Position numbers and translations under genes: made by a program
DNA from: Rhodospirillales bacterium
Lineage (GTDB): Bacteria; Pseudomonadota; Alphaproteobacteria; Acetobacterales; Acetobacteraceae
Assembly: GCA_015654825.1 (NCBI GenBank)
Contig: JAATGE010000051.1
Span: forward strand, 1-6,918
Length of the DNA: 6,918 bases
Direction of reading: 5' to 3'
Notes under the pieces: model-generated
Seen by the model: only the letters and a program-made list of their open reading frames with translations
What the model was told of the DNA's origin: nothing
Database searches by the model: none
In this document: positions 5,907 to 6,918 of the stretch, piece after piece
Position numbering within the stretch: position 1 is the stretch's first letter
Layout: the number at the start of each line of letters is the position of its first letter

Positions 5907-6770
5907 ATGAGCGCACGCCCCCTCGTCTTCCTGCACATCCCGAAAACCGCCGGCATCGCCGTATCCTACGCGCTGATCATGGCCGAAATGCCGCCGCGCG
6001 TGCTGTTCGGCTTCGATCGCGCCTTCTTCGGCCCGTTCACCGATTTCGAATCGGTCCCGCCGGAAAACCGCGCCCTCATCCACCTCTCGCCCGACACCAT
6101 CCCGCGCGGCGAAAAACTGCTCCGCGCCCACATGGCGCTCTCCACGCTCCGGGCCGCCTACCCGGGCGCCCGCTTCATCACCGTGCTGCGCGAGCCGATC
6201 TGCCGCCTGCTCTCGCATTTCGTATTCTGGCGCGGCTTTACCGAGGAACAGGACGAAGCCTGGGGCGGCTGGGCCGAATATTCCGGCCTGGCCCGCGGCA
6301 GCCTCGAGGATTTCCTCGCCAACACCAAAATCGCCTGCCAGATCGACAACGTCGCCACCCGCCTGCTGCTCTGGCCGCACCCGCTCATCCCCGAAGCCGC
6401 CATGATCGATCCGGCCCACGACGAAACCCTGATCGCCCAGGCCCGCACCCGCCTGTGCGGTTTCGATTTCGTCGACGCCGTGGAAAACCCCTATTTCGAC
6501 GCCAACCTGGCCGCCTTCCTGGGCGTCACCCCCGCCCGCGCCCGCATGAACGAAACACCCCCCCTGCCGCCGGCCCTCCACACCAGGCTGGACCAGCAAC
6601 TAACCCCCCGCGCCCAAACCCTGCTCACGTTCCGAAGCCGTTTGGATCTCGCCCTCTGGCACTGGGTCCTGCAAGAACGCGCCCCCGACGTGGACGCAAC
6701 AGCGCTTCGCCTGAACGCAGTCCAAACCGGCACCGCCCGCACAGCCTCGTTGCTGATGGGCGCCGAGTAA
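5907..6770 (+). CDS. Sulfotransferase family 2 protein (PAPS-dependent carbohydrate type)
   Basis: The 287-residue product has the signatures of the sulfotransferase_2/HNK-1-like family (PF03567): the N-terminal 5'-phosphosulfate loop VFLHIPKTAG (residues 7-16, catalytic-type Lys13) and the 3'-phosphate-binding segment FITVLREPICRLLSHFVF (90-107, with R95 and S103). H75 in RAHMAL lies where family members usually have a glycine-histidine motif. Known members move sulfate from PAPS to hydroxyls of sugars; the bacterial acceptor is usually an exported polysaccharide, glycolipid or small molecule. There is no signal peptide or membrane segment, so it probably works in the cytoplasm. The start ATG 5907 is three residues before the conserved strand; no strong ribosome site is present. 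It lies 25 bases after the DUF2442-HTH gene on the same strand and could be read through from it, though function gives no link. Alternative: an inactive sulfotransferase-like fold, less likely given both PAPS motifs. Confidence 0.88.
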   Translation: MSARPLVFLHIPKTAGIAVSYALIMAEMPPRVLFGFDRAFFGPFTDFESVPPENRALIHLSPDTIPRGEKLLRAHMALSTLRAAYPGARFITVLREPICRLLSHFVFWRGFTEEQDEAWGGWAEYSGLARGSLEDFLANTKIACQIDNVATRLLLWPHPLIPEAAMIDPAHDETLIAQARTRLCGFDFVDAVENPYFDANLAAFLGVTPARARMNETPPLPPALHTRLDQQLTPRAQTLLTFRSRLDLALWHWVLQERAPDVDATALRLNAVQTGTARTASLLMGAE

Positions 6771-6782
6771 GGGGAAGTGAAG

Positions 6783-6827
6783 AGAAGGCCCGGGCTCTGC
6801 CCTTGACCCGCTGGGGCCTGAGGCCCC
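6783..6827 (+). repeat. Dispersed bipartite hairpin repeat, copy 3 (after the sulfotransferase gene)
   Basis: Module A at 6783-6805 contains GAAGGCCCGGGCTCTGCCC, with a GGGC-TCT-GCCC stem; module B, GGGGCC-TGA-GGCCCC at 6813-6827, is a perfect six-base stem followed by CGACCCCCGA. It starts 12 bases after the TAA at 6768-6770, in the same sense as the gene. Beyond it, AGCG-CTGCGC-CGCT with TTT (6839-6855) is a poor terminator candidate, and GGCACG/CGTGCC (6877-6882, 6899-6904) is another possible stem. No gene is seen in 6771-6918. Confidence 0.6.
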
Positions 6828-6918
6828 CGACCCCCGATAGCGCTGCGCCGCTTTTCCTCATGTCCCCGGCAAACGAGGCACGGGGTTTCCGGCTTTGGCG
6901 TGCCCCCCACCCGCCCAA

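Noticed and set aside
5529..6599. 356-residue minus-strand open frame
   Set aside because: It is antisense to both the DUF2442-HTH and sulfotransferase genes and has no recognisable motif.
6625..6918. 97-residue minus-strand open frame at the right edge
   Set aside because: It is antisense to the sulfotransferase end, and its middle is translation of repeat copy 3.
1..6918. CRISPR array, tRNA, rRNA, transposase or integrase
   Set aside because: No regular spaced repeats, no cloverleaf with a TTC-type arm, and no transposase or recombinase motif in any frame that I could find.

Overview
The window is very GC-rich, and most genes end their codons in C or G. It carries a bacterial two-subunit-type glycyl-tRNA synthetase alpha gene whose late segment ([28 protein letters not shown]) looks alphaproteobacterial. 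With the short GGGCTCTGCCC hairpin repeats, this suggests a Rhodospirillales or Acetobacteraceae-type alphaproteobacterium. That placement is inference from sequence style, not a search result.

Layout, left to right. Bases 1-202 hold no credible gene, only two small hairpins downstream of a minus-strand SAM-dependent methyltransferase (203-1042). An 82-base divergent gap separates it from a plus-strand membrane-anchored GH17-type beta-glucan enzyme (1125-2762). A 232-base convergent intergenic region (2763-2994) is rich in hairpins and holds two head-on copies of a dispersed repeat. Two minus-strand genes follow: a secreted protein of unknown function (2995-3666) and, upstream of it, a small polytopic membrane protein (3769-4134). 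glyQ (4179-5051) starts divergently, 44 bases from the chosen start of the membrane protein. Next comes a compact two-gene module, DUF4160 (5178-5414) and DUF2442 plus helix-turn-helix (5414-5881), whose reading frames overlap by one base. A perfect inverted repeat that could be its operator lies just upstream. A sulfotransferase (5907-6770) and a third copy of the hairpin repeat close the window.

How the genes fit together. glyQ is housekeeping; its usual partner glyS is not in the 1.87 kb downstream. The DUF4160/DUF2442-HTH pair looks like a self-regulated toxin-antitoxin-like module next to it. The GH17 membrane enzyme, the secreted protein and the PAPS-type sulfotransferase could all act on cell-surface glycans, but they are not in one operon, so this link is only suggestive. 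The most interesting unexplained signals are the hairpin repeat placed in the same orientation at the 3' end of three different genes (one copy supplying the last codons of the GH17 gene) and the operator-like palindrome before the DUF4160 gene.
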